This document shows positions 37,655 to 46,385 of a stretch of 64,000 nucleotides of DNA, in pieces (within the stretch, counting starts at the first letter, position 1; every line of letters begins with the position of its first letter). The stretch is from Kovacikia minuta CCNUW1 (lineage in GTDB: Bacteria; Cyanobacteriota; Cyanobacteriia; Leptolyngbyales; Leptolyngbyaceae), in assembly GCF_020091585.1 (NCBI RefSeq), contig NZ_CP083583.1, positions 620,001-684,000 on the forward strand, given 5' to 3'. The position numbers were made by a program, and so were the translations under genes. The notes under the pieces were generated by a model, which was given only the letters and a program-made list of their open reading frames with translations, did no database searches and was not told where the DNA came from.

Positions 37655-37800
37655 AAATGAAGGTAGATGGTAGGTGGTAGGTAATAAGTGGTAGGGGGAA
37701 AGGTGTAAAGTTTTGAGTTTTAAGTTTTAAGTTGAACCAATCCTAATCCCTGCTACCTACCACCTACTACCTACCACCTGCTTACACCTACCACCTGCCC
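37655..37800. repeat. GGTAGGT heptamer tracts forming a long inverted repeat
   Basis: Left arm 37663-37700 is built from GGTAGGTGGTAGGT-like heptamers, and right arm 37752-37798 from the complement CTACCACCTACTACC. They can pair into a hairpin between the divergent CHAT and sigma-like genes. Related heptamers recur at 40770-40803 and, as TGACACC, at 43382-43405. Confidence 0.7.
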
Positions 37801-37851
37801 AACAGTTACGGAAACAGCCCCATCCTGAAATTTTAGGAATCCGTAGTCGCT

Positions 37852-39249
37852 ATGAATGAATCGTCGAAATACTGGAAATTGGTCAGAATTGATGCCGCTG
37901 AGTCCGGTGGAGGTTACAAACTCGAGCCAATTCCACCCGCGCAGGAATTCTTTGCGGTGCAATTCCCAGAGTCGATCAGTTGCAAAGCCGTGCCCCAGGC
38001 TTCTGTACAACGGGAACTGTTGAATTTGTCCCGCGCCGATTCTGAACCGGAGGCAGATAGTCTCAAGGCAGAACTTTGCCTGCGCTGCTATGTTTCCCAT
38101 CCCATTCTGCAAGCATGCCGCAAACGCGCACGCCTGTTTGGTTCAGGGCACGGGTTTACCTACCGCGATCTGTTGCCTTTCGTCCTCAATGATGACGGTA
38201 AACCCCTGAGAGGACAATTTATACCGTTCTCCGTGGAAATTTTGAATTCCTTTTCAGCCGAGTACCAGAGTAATTTGGCACGATGGGTTGATTTGCGGGT
38301 AAGGCGAAATTCTGAACTCAATCAGTTTTTGTTGGAGTGTGGGTTACGCATTAGCAGCGATTGGGCGTTTTTAAATCGGGCAAATCCGAAGGAGTTCACT
38401 GGCATCGATCGCGCTCTGCTGGAAGTGTTTCATCTGGTTTATCGGCGCGATCGCCCCCAGCAACATCAGCAGGGCATGCGGCAAAAATGCGCTGACCCCA
38501 CCAACGCCCAACTACAAGCAATGATCCATGCCCTGCGAGAACGGCAGGTGTTAATGCATTCTGCCCATAGTTTGCTCAGTCAGTTGCAGCAGCTTGCCTA
38601 TCGGTTGCGCCGGGAAGATATCTGGGGGGCGCGTGGGTTTCCGCTGGCGGAACCCCTGGAAATGACCGATCCAGATACGGGTGAAACCAGTTTGAAAGAC
38701 ATCCCTGTTCACGCGGACAACAGCGACCCAGAAGTCGCCGAACGTTCTGAATTACAGGCATTTTGTTATGAACAATTATTTGATTGTCTAAACCAGGGAA
38801 TTCGCGAAGGGATTGACGATCGCCTCCGAACCTTGAAACAACGCCGCTATGCCCAACTTGCCCATCAGCTAAAACCCGCCCTGCGGTTGCTGTATTTTGA
38901 GAACAAATCCCAGGGGCAGATCGCAGAACAACTTGGCATGACGAATCAATCCCAGGTCAGCCGTATCCTCAATCCCAGAGAACTGATGGCTAATATTCGT
39001 CAGCGCACTCTGGAAACGTTACTCCAACGCATCCTGGATAGGGTGCGAGAGTTAGAAATCATGGATTTTCCGCTATCACCCGATTACCTCCAAAACCTCA
39101 TGCATCAGGTCGGTGTCTTTGTCGATGAACAAGTGTTTGAAACAGCCCTCGCCGAAATTAATTCGAGCCGCAACCGCTCAATGGATAGTTTATATGCCCA
39201 TCACCTGCGCCAGATTTTGAACGAACAGGAAATGAATTCCGCTGCTTAG
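37852..39249 (+). CDS. Sigma-70-like / HTH regulator of the CHAT-CHASE2 island
   Basis: The 465-residue protein has a central helical region with sigma-like features and a clear C-terminal helix-turn-helix resembling region 4 (NKSQGQIAEQLGMTNQSQVS). It contains several Cys and Trp residues near CLRCYVSHPILQACRKRAR. In cyanobacteria a protein of this kind commonly precedes DUF1822 and CHASE2 genes. I infer a transcription factor or divergent sigma factor for the cluster. DUF1822 follows 102 bp downstream. Confidence 0.65.
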   Translation: MNESSKYWKLVRIDAAESGGGYKLEPIPPAQEFFAVQFPESISCKAVPQASVQRELLNLSRADSEPEADSLKAELCLRCYVSHPILQACRKRARLFGSGHGFTYRDLLPFVLNDDGKPLRGQFIPFSVEILNSFSAEYQSNLARWVDLRVRRNSELNQFLLECGLRISSDWAFLNRANPKEFTGIDRALLEVFHLVYRRDRPQQHQQGMRQKCADPTNAQLQAMIHALRERQVLMHSAHSLLSQLQQLAYRLRREDIWGARGFPLAEPLEMTDPDTGETSLKDIPVHADNSDPEVAERSELQAFCYEQLFDCLNQGIREGIDDRLRTLKQRRYAQLAHQLKPALRLLYFENKSQGQIAEQLGMTNQSQVSRILNPRELMANIRQRTLETLLQRILDRVRELEIMDFPLSPDYLQNLMHQVGVFVDEQVFETALAEINSSRNRSMDSLYAHHLRQILNEQEMNSAA

Positions 39250-39351
39250 AAAATTGAGAATGATGAATTGTAAATGATGAATTGGGGAATCGGTAACGGT
39301 TCTCTCATTCCATCCACCCCACCCCACCCCCCTTTCCCAAAAGGAGTACCT

Positions 39352-40710
39352 ATGAGCGCTCAAATTGATATGACTAACCTACTCGTTGATTTAGAAGCAT
39401 TGCAAGAAGCCATTGTTCCGTTAGAGTCAGAGCACTTTCAACGAGCAGCACAGATGAGCCAAGCAGCGATCGCAGAAGCTCATCAATGGCGCACTTACGT
39501 CAATGGATTAGCGCTCTGTAGCTTTGTCCAATGGTTGCAGGAACGAGCTCCAGATTTGCCCGTGCAGCAGGATCTTTGCACATTGTTACAGCCCCAGTAT
39601 GCCAGTGTGTTGGAGGCTGTCTGCAATCTAAAAGTCGGCAATTTCACCATTTGTCTGATTGTGACTGAAAGTGTTGCACGGGAAATGGTCAACATTCCCA
39701 GAATCGTGGTTGATCTACCTGAATTCGTCGCCCACTTTTATGTGCTGCTAGAGGTGCAGGAAGAACAGGAACAAACCATTTTGCGGGGCTGCCTGCGTTA
39801 TGATCAGTTGCTTCAGTATCGTCAGGTGGCTAACCTGCAACCCGATGACCACTGGCAGTATCAGTTTCCCCTGGACGGGTTTGATCCGGACTCAAGCCAC
39901 CTGTTGTTTTACCTCCGCTTGCTTGACCCGATCGCCCTACCGCTGCCCACGGCTTCAGCCTACCCGGTACTCCTACCCGCCCTTCAGCAAGAAGCGTTAG
40001 CCCACCAACTGCCCCAACTGAGTGCCGACGCAGATTTACCAGAGGTTTTGACCTGGGAGCAAGCAGCGGTATTGTTAACCAATCCTCCCCTATTAAATTT
40101 GTTGTACCTGCTGCATACCAGACCAGAACAACGCACGGCAATTACGGGACGATTGACGGAACTACTGACTCAAATCAATCAACAGGTGATTAATGTCTGG
40201 CGCTGGTCGCAGGATCGGCTGGATGAAACCGCCCAAGCCTTTGCCTGGTCGATGCCGCGCAGCTTGTCTCCAGCAATGGCAATGCGGCGATCGTCTGAAA
40301 AAGTAGAAGCTGCCCTACAAGACCTGACCCAACAGCAGGGAATTGAACTGCCCCCCCAGGCTCGTTATGCTTACCTGACCCTGGAAGAAATGGGATGTCA
40401 GATCTGTGCAGTCACCTGGTTAATGCCAGCGGAAGAGGCGGAACAAGGGATGGCAGCACCCATGCAAGAATGGGCACTGATGCTAATTCTAGTTGCCCAA
40501 CCTGGAAAGATAATTCCCCTGGGAACCAGACTTCAGGTCAGCACCACAACCGTTTTAGCAGATGTGATGCTAGAAACAACCGATCTCTACCTCTATATCA
40601 TGGTGGAAGGCAATCAACAGGAAGCCTTTACCACAACGATTTCGGCTCCCAATGCGGTACCAATCACGCTGCCCCCCTTTGTTTGCCACCCCCGTCAGCT
40701 ATCGCCCTAG
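39352..40710 (+). CDS. DUF1822 family protein
   Basis: DUF1822 proteins (about 400-450 aa) are cyanobacterial proteins of unknown role found next to CHASE2/CHAT genes. Family features include an early helical region with FQRAAQMSQAAIAEAHQWRT and a beta-rich C-terminal half (LPLGTRLQVSTTTVLADVM read from IIPLGTRLQV). There is no signal or membrane segment. ATG 39352 has AAGGAG at good spacing and is preferred over the frame start at 39274. The CHAT-CHASE2 gene follows in about 95 bp. Confidence 0.8.
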   Translation: MSAQIDMTNLLVDLEALQEAIVPLESEHFQRAAQMSQAAIAEAHQWRTYVNGLALCSFVQWLQERAPDLPVQQDLCTLLQPQYASVLEAVCNLKVGNFTICLIVTESVAREMVNIPRIVVDLPEFVAHFYVLLEVQEEQEQTILRGCLRYDQLLQYRQVANLQPDDHWQYQFPLDGFDPDSSHLLFYLRLLDPIALPLPTASAYPVLLPALQQEALAHQLPQLSADADLPEVLTWEQAAVLLTNPPLLNLLYLLHTRPEQRTAITGRLTELLTQINQQVINVWRWSQDRLDETAQAFAWSMPRSLSPAMAMRRSSEKVEAALQDLTQQQGIELPPQARYAYLTLEEMGCQICAVTWLMPAEEAEQGMAAPMQEWALMLILVAQPGKIIPLGTRLQVSTTTVLADVMLETTDLYLYIMVEGNQQEAFTTTISAPNAVPITLPPFVCHPRQLSP

Positions 40711-40769
40711 CCCCTGCCCCTGCCCCCTTGCCCCCTGTCTGTAAACCCCTGTCAGGTATTGCCCTACCC

Positions 40770-40803
40770 CTATCACCTGCCACCTACCACCTGCCACCTA
40801 CGC
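40770..40803. repeat. Short heptamer tract ACCTGCC / ACCTACC
   Basis: Four to five consecutive CACCTGC or CACCTAC units end just before the CHAT-CHASE2 start codon; this is the same motif as at 37655-37800. Confidence 0.55.
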
Positions 40804-40804
40804 T

Positions 40805-43249
40805 ATGACTGTGCGATCGCCATTTCGACTCAAAGTTCGCCAGGTTGAACAATCCTGTGTGTTTGATCTTTGCAATCCCGCTGGGCAAGAAATTTCAGCT
40901 ACCTTGAGATTTCCAGAAACGTTGGCTGAGCGGCACCAGAACTGGCAACAAATTTATCTCAGACGGTATGAATTGCAAACACGGGCGCGGGTTGGTCGCA
41001 AAAGTGGGAGTGGGACGCCGACAAGCTACGATTGGGATCAGGAACTCCGGATTGCCGAAACTACCCTGCTGAATGAATTGGATTACTGGTTAGGACAACC
41101 CGAACTCCTGGGCATCCGTGAAGCCATTCAGCAAGCGGTGGAGGAAATTACCCCCAAGCACTCGAACCAACCGGGCGTTTCCGCGGCATTGACAATTCTG
41201 TTGGAATGTAGCCCCCTTTCTCTGGCGCAATTACCCTGGGAAACCTGGAAGTTGGTGCCCCCCAATGTTGCCCCTGGAACCGTTCGCATTGCCCGCACCT
41301 GTACCACTCAGGTCGCCCCCCTCGCCCCAGCAAATTCATCCCGGCGCGGTAAAATTCGTATCCTTGCCATTTTTGCGGCGGCTCCAGAGCTGAATCATGG
41401 GTTAGATCAAAAAATTCTACGATCGCTGCAATCTGTTGCAGAGATTGAGTTTGTCCAATGTCAACCTACTCCAAACCCGGCCCGCAATGGCTCAAAAAGC
41501 CCTGAATTGAAGCAACAGGTTGCCGCTGCGATCGCCGATCAGCGGGGTTGGGATGTATTATTTTTTGCCGGGCACAGTAACACAGAGGCGAACACAGGGG
41601 GCAAGTTGGAGCTTGCCCCCCAAACGACCTTAACCATTGCTGAAATCGAACCCTATCTCGCCGTCGCAAAACAACGGGGGTTGCAACTGGCGATGTTCAA
41701 CTCTTGCTGCGGGTTGCAGATTGCCGAGTCCCTGATTCGTTTAGGGCTGCCTCAGGTTGTCGTCATGCGAGAACAAATCCAGGATGCGGTAGCCCACAAG
41801 TTTTTAGAACATTTTTGCCATCACATCCTGAACGCCAGCGATGTTCATACCGCTGTGCTGGCTGCCTGTCAGTATTTCGCCAGAGAAAACATTGCCTATC
41901 CCTCTGCCCACCTGATTCCCTCCCTGTTTTGCCATCCTGATCCCAGAACCCGCCTGTTTCGCCTGGAGCCATCCTGGTTGAAGCGCACCTGGTTCCAATG
42001 GCGACCAACCCGCTGGGAGGCGATCGCCATCAGCACCATTTCCCTGCTTAGCCTGATGGTGCCAGTCCAGGAGTTGTTGTTGGAGGTGCGCTACTGGAGC
42101 CAGGCAGTTTATCGCCAAACAACCCATCAGTTTCCCCCAGCGGCTTCTCCCCCTGTGACATTGCTGGAAATTGACCAGGCATCGATCGACCGTAAGGGCA
42201 TTGATGCTTACAAAGTGAAGCCCATGAGCCGAGCTTACCTGGCGGAATTGGGCGATCGCCTGCGGCAACTACAGGTTAGAGTGATCGGCTTCGATTACCT
42301 ACTGGATGGTTCTACGAACGAAGACGCAACGATGGCAGCAACGGTGCAGGCGGCCATTCGACAGCAGACCTGGCTGGTGTTTGCGACCCGCTTGAACGAT
42401 GCAGGGCAAGCGATCGGGGTAACATCCAACATTGCCAAACCGGATTGGATCTTGCAAGGAAATATCGATATTGTGGGTTGGGATGTGATGCTGCCAGCAA
42501 CCCCCCGTTGCGACGATAACTGCCCCTTTGCTTATCAACTAGCGCTGGCACAGGTTCTGCGGTTTGACCCGGCGTCACCCCAACCGCAACTAAAGCCTTC
42601 TGGTAACCTGCAAAATCACGTCAGCCAATATCTTGAGCAGGTCGAGGCTCCCAATCAAACCCTGGCTTTTCTGAAACAGCCTGGCTTGCCTTTGGGGTTG
42701 CAACCGATGATCGATTTTTCCCTCCCACCAGCGCAGGTGTACCGCTCGATCGCCGCCTGGGATTTTCTGGAACGTCCCTTAAGTGATCCAACATTGCAGT
42801 CCTTCAAGGAACAGGTGGTGATTATTGGCTCTGGGGGTTACGACCAGGCAGATGACAACTTTCCCCTACCCCTTGCCGTGCGTTACTGGCGTTCCATTAA
42901 AAATCAGGCAGGGCAGCAAAATCAAACTGCTCGATCGCAGGTTTTTCCAGGTGCAACTGCCCATGCTTATAGTGTTCATCACCTGCTTGCCCAACACAGA
43001 TTGTTGGGCATTTCTAATCTCTGGCTGATTGGTATTGCTGCCATTCTCGGTAAAGGAATGGCATTCGTTTTAATGAATAAAAACCATCGCCAACAGCAAT
43101 TAATGGTGGAATTGGGCGTTGGCGGCACCCTCGCCTATGCCCTCATCGGACTGCAAATTTACATTTCTGCGTTGATCCTATTACCCTGGCTGTTGCCCTC
43201 CGCCTTATTTTGGCTTTACATCCTGCCTAACCTGAGACGATCTGCATAG
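40805..43249 (+). CDS. CHAT-CHASE2 fusion membrane protein
   Basis: The N-terminal half (about 1-390) is a CHAT caspase-like protease module with catalytic His in LFFAGHSNTEA (about 257) and Cys in MFNSCCGLQIAE (about 300). A membrane helix near 405-420 is followed by an extracytoplasmic CHASE2 sensor (TLLEIDQASIDRKG ... VIGFDYLLDGS ... VIIGSGGYDQADDNFPLP). Three or four membrane helices close the protein. This architecture suggests that an extracellular signal sensed by CHASE2 activates an intracellular protease. It is the only intact protease of the island. The substrate is unknown; DUF928 or DUF1822 products are candidates by proximity. Confidence 0.88.
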   Translation: MTVRSPFRLKVRQVEQSCVFDLCNPAGQEISATLRFPETLAERHQNWQQIYLRRYELQTRARVGRKSGSGTPTSYDWDQELRIAETTLLNELDYWLGQPELLGIREAIQQAVEEITPKHSNQPGVSAALTILLECSPLSLAQLPWETWKLVPPNVAPGTVRIARTCTTQVAPLAPANSSRRGKIRILAIFAAAPELNHGLDQKILRSLQSVAEIEFVQCQPTPNPARNGSKSPELKQQVAAAIADQRGWDVLFFAGHSNTEANTGGKLELAPQTTLTIAEIEPYLAVAKQRGLQLAMFNSCCGLQIAESLIRLGLPQVVVMREQIQDAVAHKFLEHFCHHILNASDVHTAVLAACQYFARENIAYPSAHLIPSLFCHPDPRTRLFRLEPSWLKRTWFQWRPTRWEAIAISTISLLSLMVPVQELLLEVRYWSQAVYRQTTHQFPPAASPPVTLLEIDQASIDRKGIDAYKVKPMSRAYLAELGDRLRQLQVRVIGFDYLLDGSTNEDATMAATVQAAIRQQTWLVFATRLNDAGQAIGVTSNIAKPDWILQGNIDIVGWDVMLPATPRCDDNCPFAYQLALAQVLRFDPASPQPQLKPSGNLQNHVSQYLEQVEAPNQTLAFLKQPGLPLGLQPMIDFSLPPAQVYRSIAAWDFLERPLSDPTLQSFKEQVVIIGSGGYDQADDNFPLPLAVRYWRSIKNQAGQQNQTARSQVFPGATAHAYSVHHLLAQHRLLGISNLWLIGIAAILGKGMAFVLMNKNHRQQQLMVELGVGGTLAYALIGLQIYISALILLPWLLPSALFWLYILPNLRRSA

Positions 43250-43432
43250 GCTCTCACTAGCAGTCTGTATAGATTCCTAAGACAGTTAAACTCCCACGAG
43301 CGCTAAGGACTAAGAACTGTTGGTCATCAGTCATGGGTTATGGGTCGTGGGTCATTGATTGCGCTTATCAAACCCGGTAGCTGACACCTGACACCTGACA
43401 CCTACCCCCTCTACGCCCCCCAAGGAGGATTT

Positions 43433-44210
43433 ATGCATCGACGCAAACATGCAATAGCCGTGTTACTAACTGGTATGACGATCGCCAGTCTGCCCCTTTT
43501 GTTACCGCTGGAAGCCGCTTCCCTCCAAAGGAGCCATGATTCATCCGCTGACCACACAATTGGCAGAGTTATTTCGGAAAAGAGTTCGCCGGGGAGGCAC
43601 ACGCAGCGGTACGGTTTGTGTGGTCACCCCCGATTTAGGTGGTAAAAACCTCTGGAGCGATCGCCCCCTAATTCTTTGGCAGGATGGCGAGGTGGCGCGG
43701 GTACAGGTACGCTCCATTGACAGCAAAACCCTGGTCTGGGATCAACCCCTATCCAGTAGCCAAACCAGCACTATTTATAACGGTGCGCCTTTGCAACCCG
43801 GACAAACCTATGAAGTGGTGCTGCTGGACGACAAGGGTAAAAGTATCGTCAGAGATACCGCAATGCTGCCCCAATTCGTGCTGCTAGATAGGGCAAAACG
43901 CACCGATATTAGCCAGAAACTCAAGGAGATAGAAAACCAGATCACTGCCAAACAGGGAACTGTTGAGGACGTTGTTGCTGCCAAAGCTCAGTACCTTTTA
44001 GACCAGGAAAATCTCGTTTCTGATGCATTTCAGATGGTTTATACTGCCCAACCAACATCTCCCGAACTGAAGCAAATGACACAACAAATTACTGCGATCG
44101 CCTGCGGCAGTGACGAGTCAAGCGCTACCAACGGTAAGGCAAACCCCGGTATAAGCGCTTTGAGGGCGAGCCTCAGCCAAACCGTTCAGTACGTCGCCCC
44201 TCGCCCGTAG
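43433..44210 (+). pseudogene. DUF928 family exported protein, one-base frameshift after signal peptide
   Basis: The RBS AAGGAGG precedes ATG 43433, which encodes a clean signal peptide (MHRRKHAIAVLLTGMTIASL ... LEAASLQ). The DUF928 body is in another frame from about 43530: FRKRVRRGGTRSGTVCVVTP, SDRPLILWQDGE, LQPGQTYEVVLLD. Removing one A from CCAAAGGAGCC joins them as ASLQGAMIHPLTTQL. As it stands the body could start internally at ATG 43536, but without a signal peptide. It is the last gene of the sigma-DUF1822-CHAT-CHASE2 series and a paralog of 35506-36195. Confidence 0.8.
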
Positions 44211-44261
44211 ATTGGGTTGAGTCTGCGAAACCCAACACCCCAAAGCTTGGCAACCATCAGA

Positions 44262-44287
44262 CACCACCGACAAGATCGGTGGTGTTG
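44262..44287 (+). terminator. Hairpin after the DUF928/CHASE2 operon
   Basis: A stem CACCACCGA / TCGGTGGTG with a 5-nt loop lies 50 bp after the operon. There is only a weak T stretch after it, so termination is plausible but not certain. Confidence 0.4.
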
Positions 44288-44342
44288 AAGTATGAAACCC
44301 AACATCGGTCACTCTTTACCCACCCCCTCTAATCCCTCAATC

Positions 44343-44573
44343 CTATCCTCTGCTCCCCAATTTTTCAGATATAGTGCGATCGCACCAGAGTCTGTGGGTG
44401 TTGGGTTTCCTAGCTGTCAACCCAATCGACGAGATCAGCGATCGCACTAGATGCTGAGCATCCACGGCATCCGAAATTTGGTCTTCGAGATCGAAGATGC
44501 GCTCTCGCTCATCGACGGTGCCTGACTGTTTGTCTGAGAGGGGAATATAGATCTTAACGCAGTGGTCGGCCAT
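44343..44573 (-). pseudogene. Truncated hypothetical gene
   Basis: The start MADHCVKIYIPLSDKQSGTVDERERIF (first part shown only to KQSG by identity) and LEDQISDAV resemble a family of about 90-residue cyanobacterial proteins that continue with a GEFDGNE-like segment. That segment is absent, and the frame continues into repeat-like sequence containing GCGATCGC, so the 3' half is probably lost. Confidence 0.4.
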
Positions 44574-44601
44574 GGTGGATTGGTGTTTTGGTTTGGTTTC
44601 T

Positions 44602-44690
44602 GCCTAACGATGAAATGCAGCGGCGGCAGATGAACTCGAACTCAGCACCAGTAACTTTTGTCCGTCCGCTGCCACGCAGGGTTAGCTGGC
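44602..44690. repeat. attC-like imperfect palindrome
   Basis: GCCTAACGATG ... GCAGCGGCGGCAG on the left pairs with CCGTCCGCTGCCACGC ... GGTTAGC on the right. Outer GCCTAAC fits the RYYYAAC core of integron attC sites, while GTTAGCT departs from GTTRRRY. It may be a cassette-type recombination site or simply a palindromic repeat. It separates the truncated gene from the PIN remnant. Confidence 0.4.
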
Positions 44691-44693
44691 GGT

Positions 44694-44824
44694 TCAGGGC
44701 AGTAACTCAAAGTAGTCACAGTGACTTGGACGAATAATCGAAAAATCTCGCCGATCTAGTGTATAAACGCGAGTAATATCAAGCCTTTCAGCTATAGCAA
44801 CGATCGCTGCATCCGTAAAATCAA
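44694..44824 (-). pseudogene. PIN-domain (VapC-like) C-terminal fragment
   Basis: The minus-strand frame VDFTDAAIVAIAERLDITRV, then TLDRRDFSIIRP and ending YFELLP, is the C-terminal third of a PIN ribonuclease, including two conserved acidic positions. It starts abruptly at an IS3 end (44825), so an IS event removed the N-terminal part and any antitoxin. Confidence 0.7.
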
Positions 44825-44856
44825 CCCTCTGTGACAACATGGATGAGACACCTGAC
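44825..44856 (+). mobile_element. Solo left end of the IS3-family element
   Basis: CCCTCTGTGACAACATGGAT and the next 12 bases match the left end of the IS3 copies at 45880 and 58895 with one or two changes. No transposase follows; instead an IS5-type fragment begins. It marks a deletion or recombination scar. Confidence 0.75.
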
Positions 44857-44974
44857 TCGTGACTATGAACGGTTGCCTGAAAATCACGAAGGAATGATTT
44901 ACGTTGTCATGATCCGATTGATGCTCCGACGATTAACCAAGAATCGTCGAACGTGGAAACAAAAAACTGCTTAA
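44857..44974 (+). pseudogene. IS5-type transposase C-terminal fragment
   Basis: The reading TRDYERLPENHEGMIYVVMI followed by RLMLRRLTKNRR is the usual last helix of IS5-type ORFB/transposases. Nothing upstream of it remains, because the IS3 end abuts. Confidence 0.65.
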
Positions 44975-45090
44975 CGATCATTTACAAACATTTTCTTAAG
45001 GTTGATTCTCGCCAGGGGCAGGTAGTTCTTAGAGAACACCACCACCTGGTTCTGAAGTATGGGAATTTTCTGTCGCTGCTCGGTCTGCAT
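44971..45090 (-). pseudogene. HNH endonuclease N-terminal fragment
   Basis: With GAGGAG before the ATG at 45090, the frame reads MQTEQRQKIPILQNQVVVFS, then KNYLPLARINLKK. VVVFSKNYLPLARINLKR is the usual beginning of cyanobacterial HNH nucleases. The homology stops at the IS5 fragment, and the HNH core is missing. Confidence 0.6.
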
Positions 45091-45111
45091 TAGTTTTCTC
45101 CTCAAAAAATA

Positions 45112-45142
45112 ACCCCCGCCTCTGAACACCAGGAGCGGGGGA
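45112..45142 (-). terminator. GC-rich hairpin before the HNH fragment (- strand)
   Basis: CCCCCGCTCC / GGCGGGGG arms are followed on the minus strand by TTATTTTTTG, the shape of an intrinsic terminator or attenuator in the leader of the HNH fragment. Confidence 0.5.
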
Positions 45143-45475
45143 TGGGAAGTTAATATGGGTGTTCCCTATGTTGGTATCAGGGTTGCCCTGCACCTCCCGC
45201 TGCTAGTGGGTTGATCCGGATTGAGCCATCCGGTGATATTGCTATCAATGCCTTCGCTGACGGATTTACCGCCGCCAAACCGATACGTCCCCTCAAACGC
45301 AAACAGCGCCGCTGCTCTACCCGAACAATGTTGGGGTCGAACATGGACGCTGGCTAATGTGGTGAGAATGCGTATCATAGAAGGCTGTAGTATTTGTATT
45401 ACAATTCTGGATGTCTACATACTACACTTGTAGTATTAGGTTGTCCACCCTTCTAGAGAAATTAGGGCGTTGGTT
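45143..45475. other. Region between the HNH leader and the RHH gene
   Basis: Open frames on both strands overlap here (for example 45166-45378 minus), but none has an RBS or a family I recognise. It contains the divergent promoters of the HNH fragment and of the ribbon-helix-helix gene. Confidence 0.3.
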
Positions 45476-45871
45476 ATGAATACACCCAAACGAGGCAGCA
45501 CTTCGGAAATGCAGGTCACGAGTATCCGCTTGGAACCGGAACTTAAAGAGCGATTGCGGGAGATTTCTAGAGAACAGGGCTATCAAACCCTGATTCGGGA
45601 AGTCCTTTGGCTGTTTGTGGAGCAACAGGCGGTGTCGGATGAGGTGAGTTGGCGTAGCCTCTCACATGGAGAGTCGTATTCTGTTGAGGACAGGGGATTT
45701 TCTTCCCACTCCTCACAGTTATCAATGTCAGATGTTCGAGCGACGTTTAGAGCAATCGCGCAACAGAAGGAACGGTGTGCAATTACGGATCAACTCATTG
45801 AGCCGCAACAACCGATGTGGTTAGGACTAACGATCGCAGGTGAACTTGTTCCCATCCGCTTGAGCGAGTAA
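45476..45871 (+). CDS. Ribbon-helix-helix (CopG/Arc-type) DNA-binding protein
   Basis: The N-terminal part MQVTSIRLEPELKERLREIS followed by a helix (YQTLIREVLWLFVEQQ) is a ribbon-helix-helix domain, typical of antitoxins and small repressors. The C-terminal half is Ser-rich and ends MWLGLTIAGELVPIRLSE. Total 131 aa from ATG 45476. The IS3 element starts 9 bp after its stop, so any partner toxin may have been displaced. It could also be an autonomous regulator. Confidence 0.65.
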   Translation: MNTPKRGSTSEMQVTSIRLEPELKERLREISREQGYQTLIREVLWLFVEQQAVSDEVSWRSLSHGESYSVEDRGFSSHSSQLSMSDVRATFRAIAQQKERCAITDQLIEPQQPMWLGLTIAGELVPIRLSE

Positions 45872-45947
45872 GGGTAAGTCCCTCTGTGACAATATGGATG
45901 AGACACCTGACCACTTTCAAATTACTGTCTAGTTCAGGTGAACTTCT

Positions 45948-46385
45948 ATGGTGATGCCTTCTGTCTCCACTCCTGCCCATAACGGCGCTCAAGCATCCGG
46001 TGTACGTAATCCCGAAGTGGTAGAAAAAGCACAACGTCGAATTTACACGGCTGAGTACAAGCTACGGATTCTTCAAGAAACCGACAGTTGTAGTGAAGGA
46101 CAAATTGGTGCGATTTTGCGGCGTGAGGGACTGTACTCGTCGCACTTGACGACCTGGCGACGACAACGACAAGCCGGACAACTGGCAGCGTTAACGGACA
46201 ACAAGCGGGGGCGCAAACCTATGCCAGCCAATCCTTTGAATGCTGAGGTCGAGCGGTTGCGACGGGAGAATGAACGGCTCAGCCAACGGCTGCAACAAGC
46301 CGAGTTGATCATCGATATTCAAAAAAAAGCTTGTGCGATCTTAAACATCACGCTGGCGACGAACACCAGCGACACCAGCGATTGA
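45948..46385 (+). CDS. IS3-family OrfA (copy 1)
   Basis: The 145-residue OrfA has the helix-turn-helix region (RRIYTAEYKLRILQETDSCS) and a C-terminal leucine-zipper-like helix (AEVERLRRENERLSQRLQQA). Near the end, an ATTCAAAAAAAAGC run gives an A-AAA-AAG-type slippery site at about 46320-46329 that should shift ribosomes by -1 into orfB and make the OrfAB transposase. Confidence 0.88.
   Translation: MVMPSVSTPAHNGAQASGVRNPEVVEKAQRRIYTAEYKLRILQETDSCSEGQIGAILRREGLYSSHLTTWRRQRQAGQLAALTDNKRGRKPMPANPLNAEVERLRRENERLSQRLQQAELIIDIQKKACAILNITLATNTSDTSD

Noticed and set aside
44602-44690. A tRNA gene
   Set aside because: The palindrome has no cloverleaf, no T-arm GTTCRA box at the right distance and no CCA-type end.
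45166-45378. 70-codon minus-strand frame upstream of the HNH fragment
   Set aside because: It lacks an RBS and a recognisable family and overlaps an equally open plus-strand frame; I left it as intergenic.
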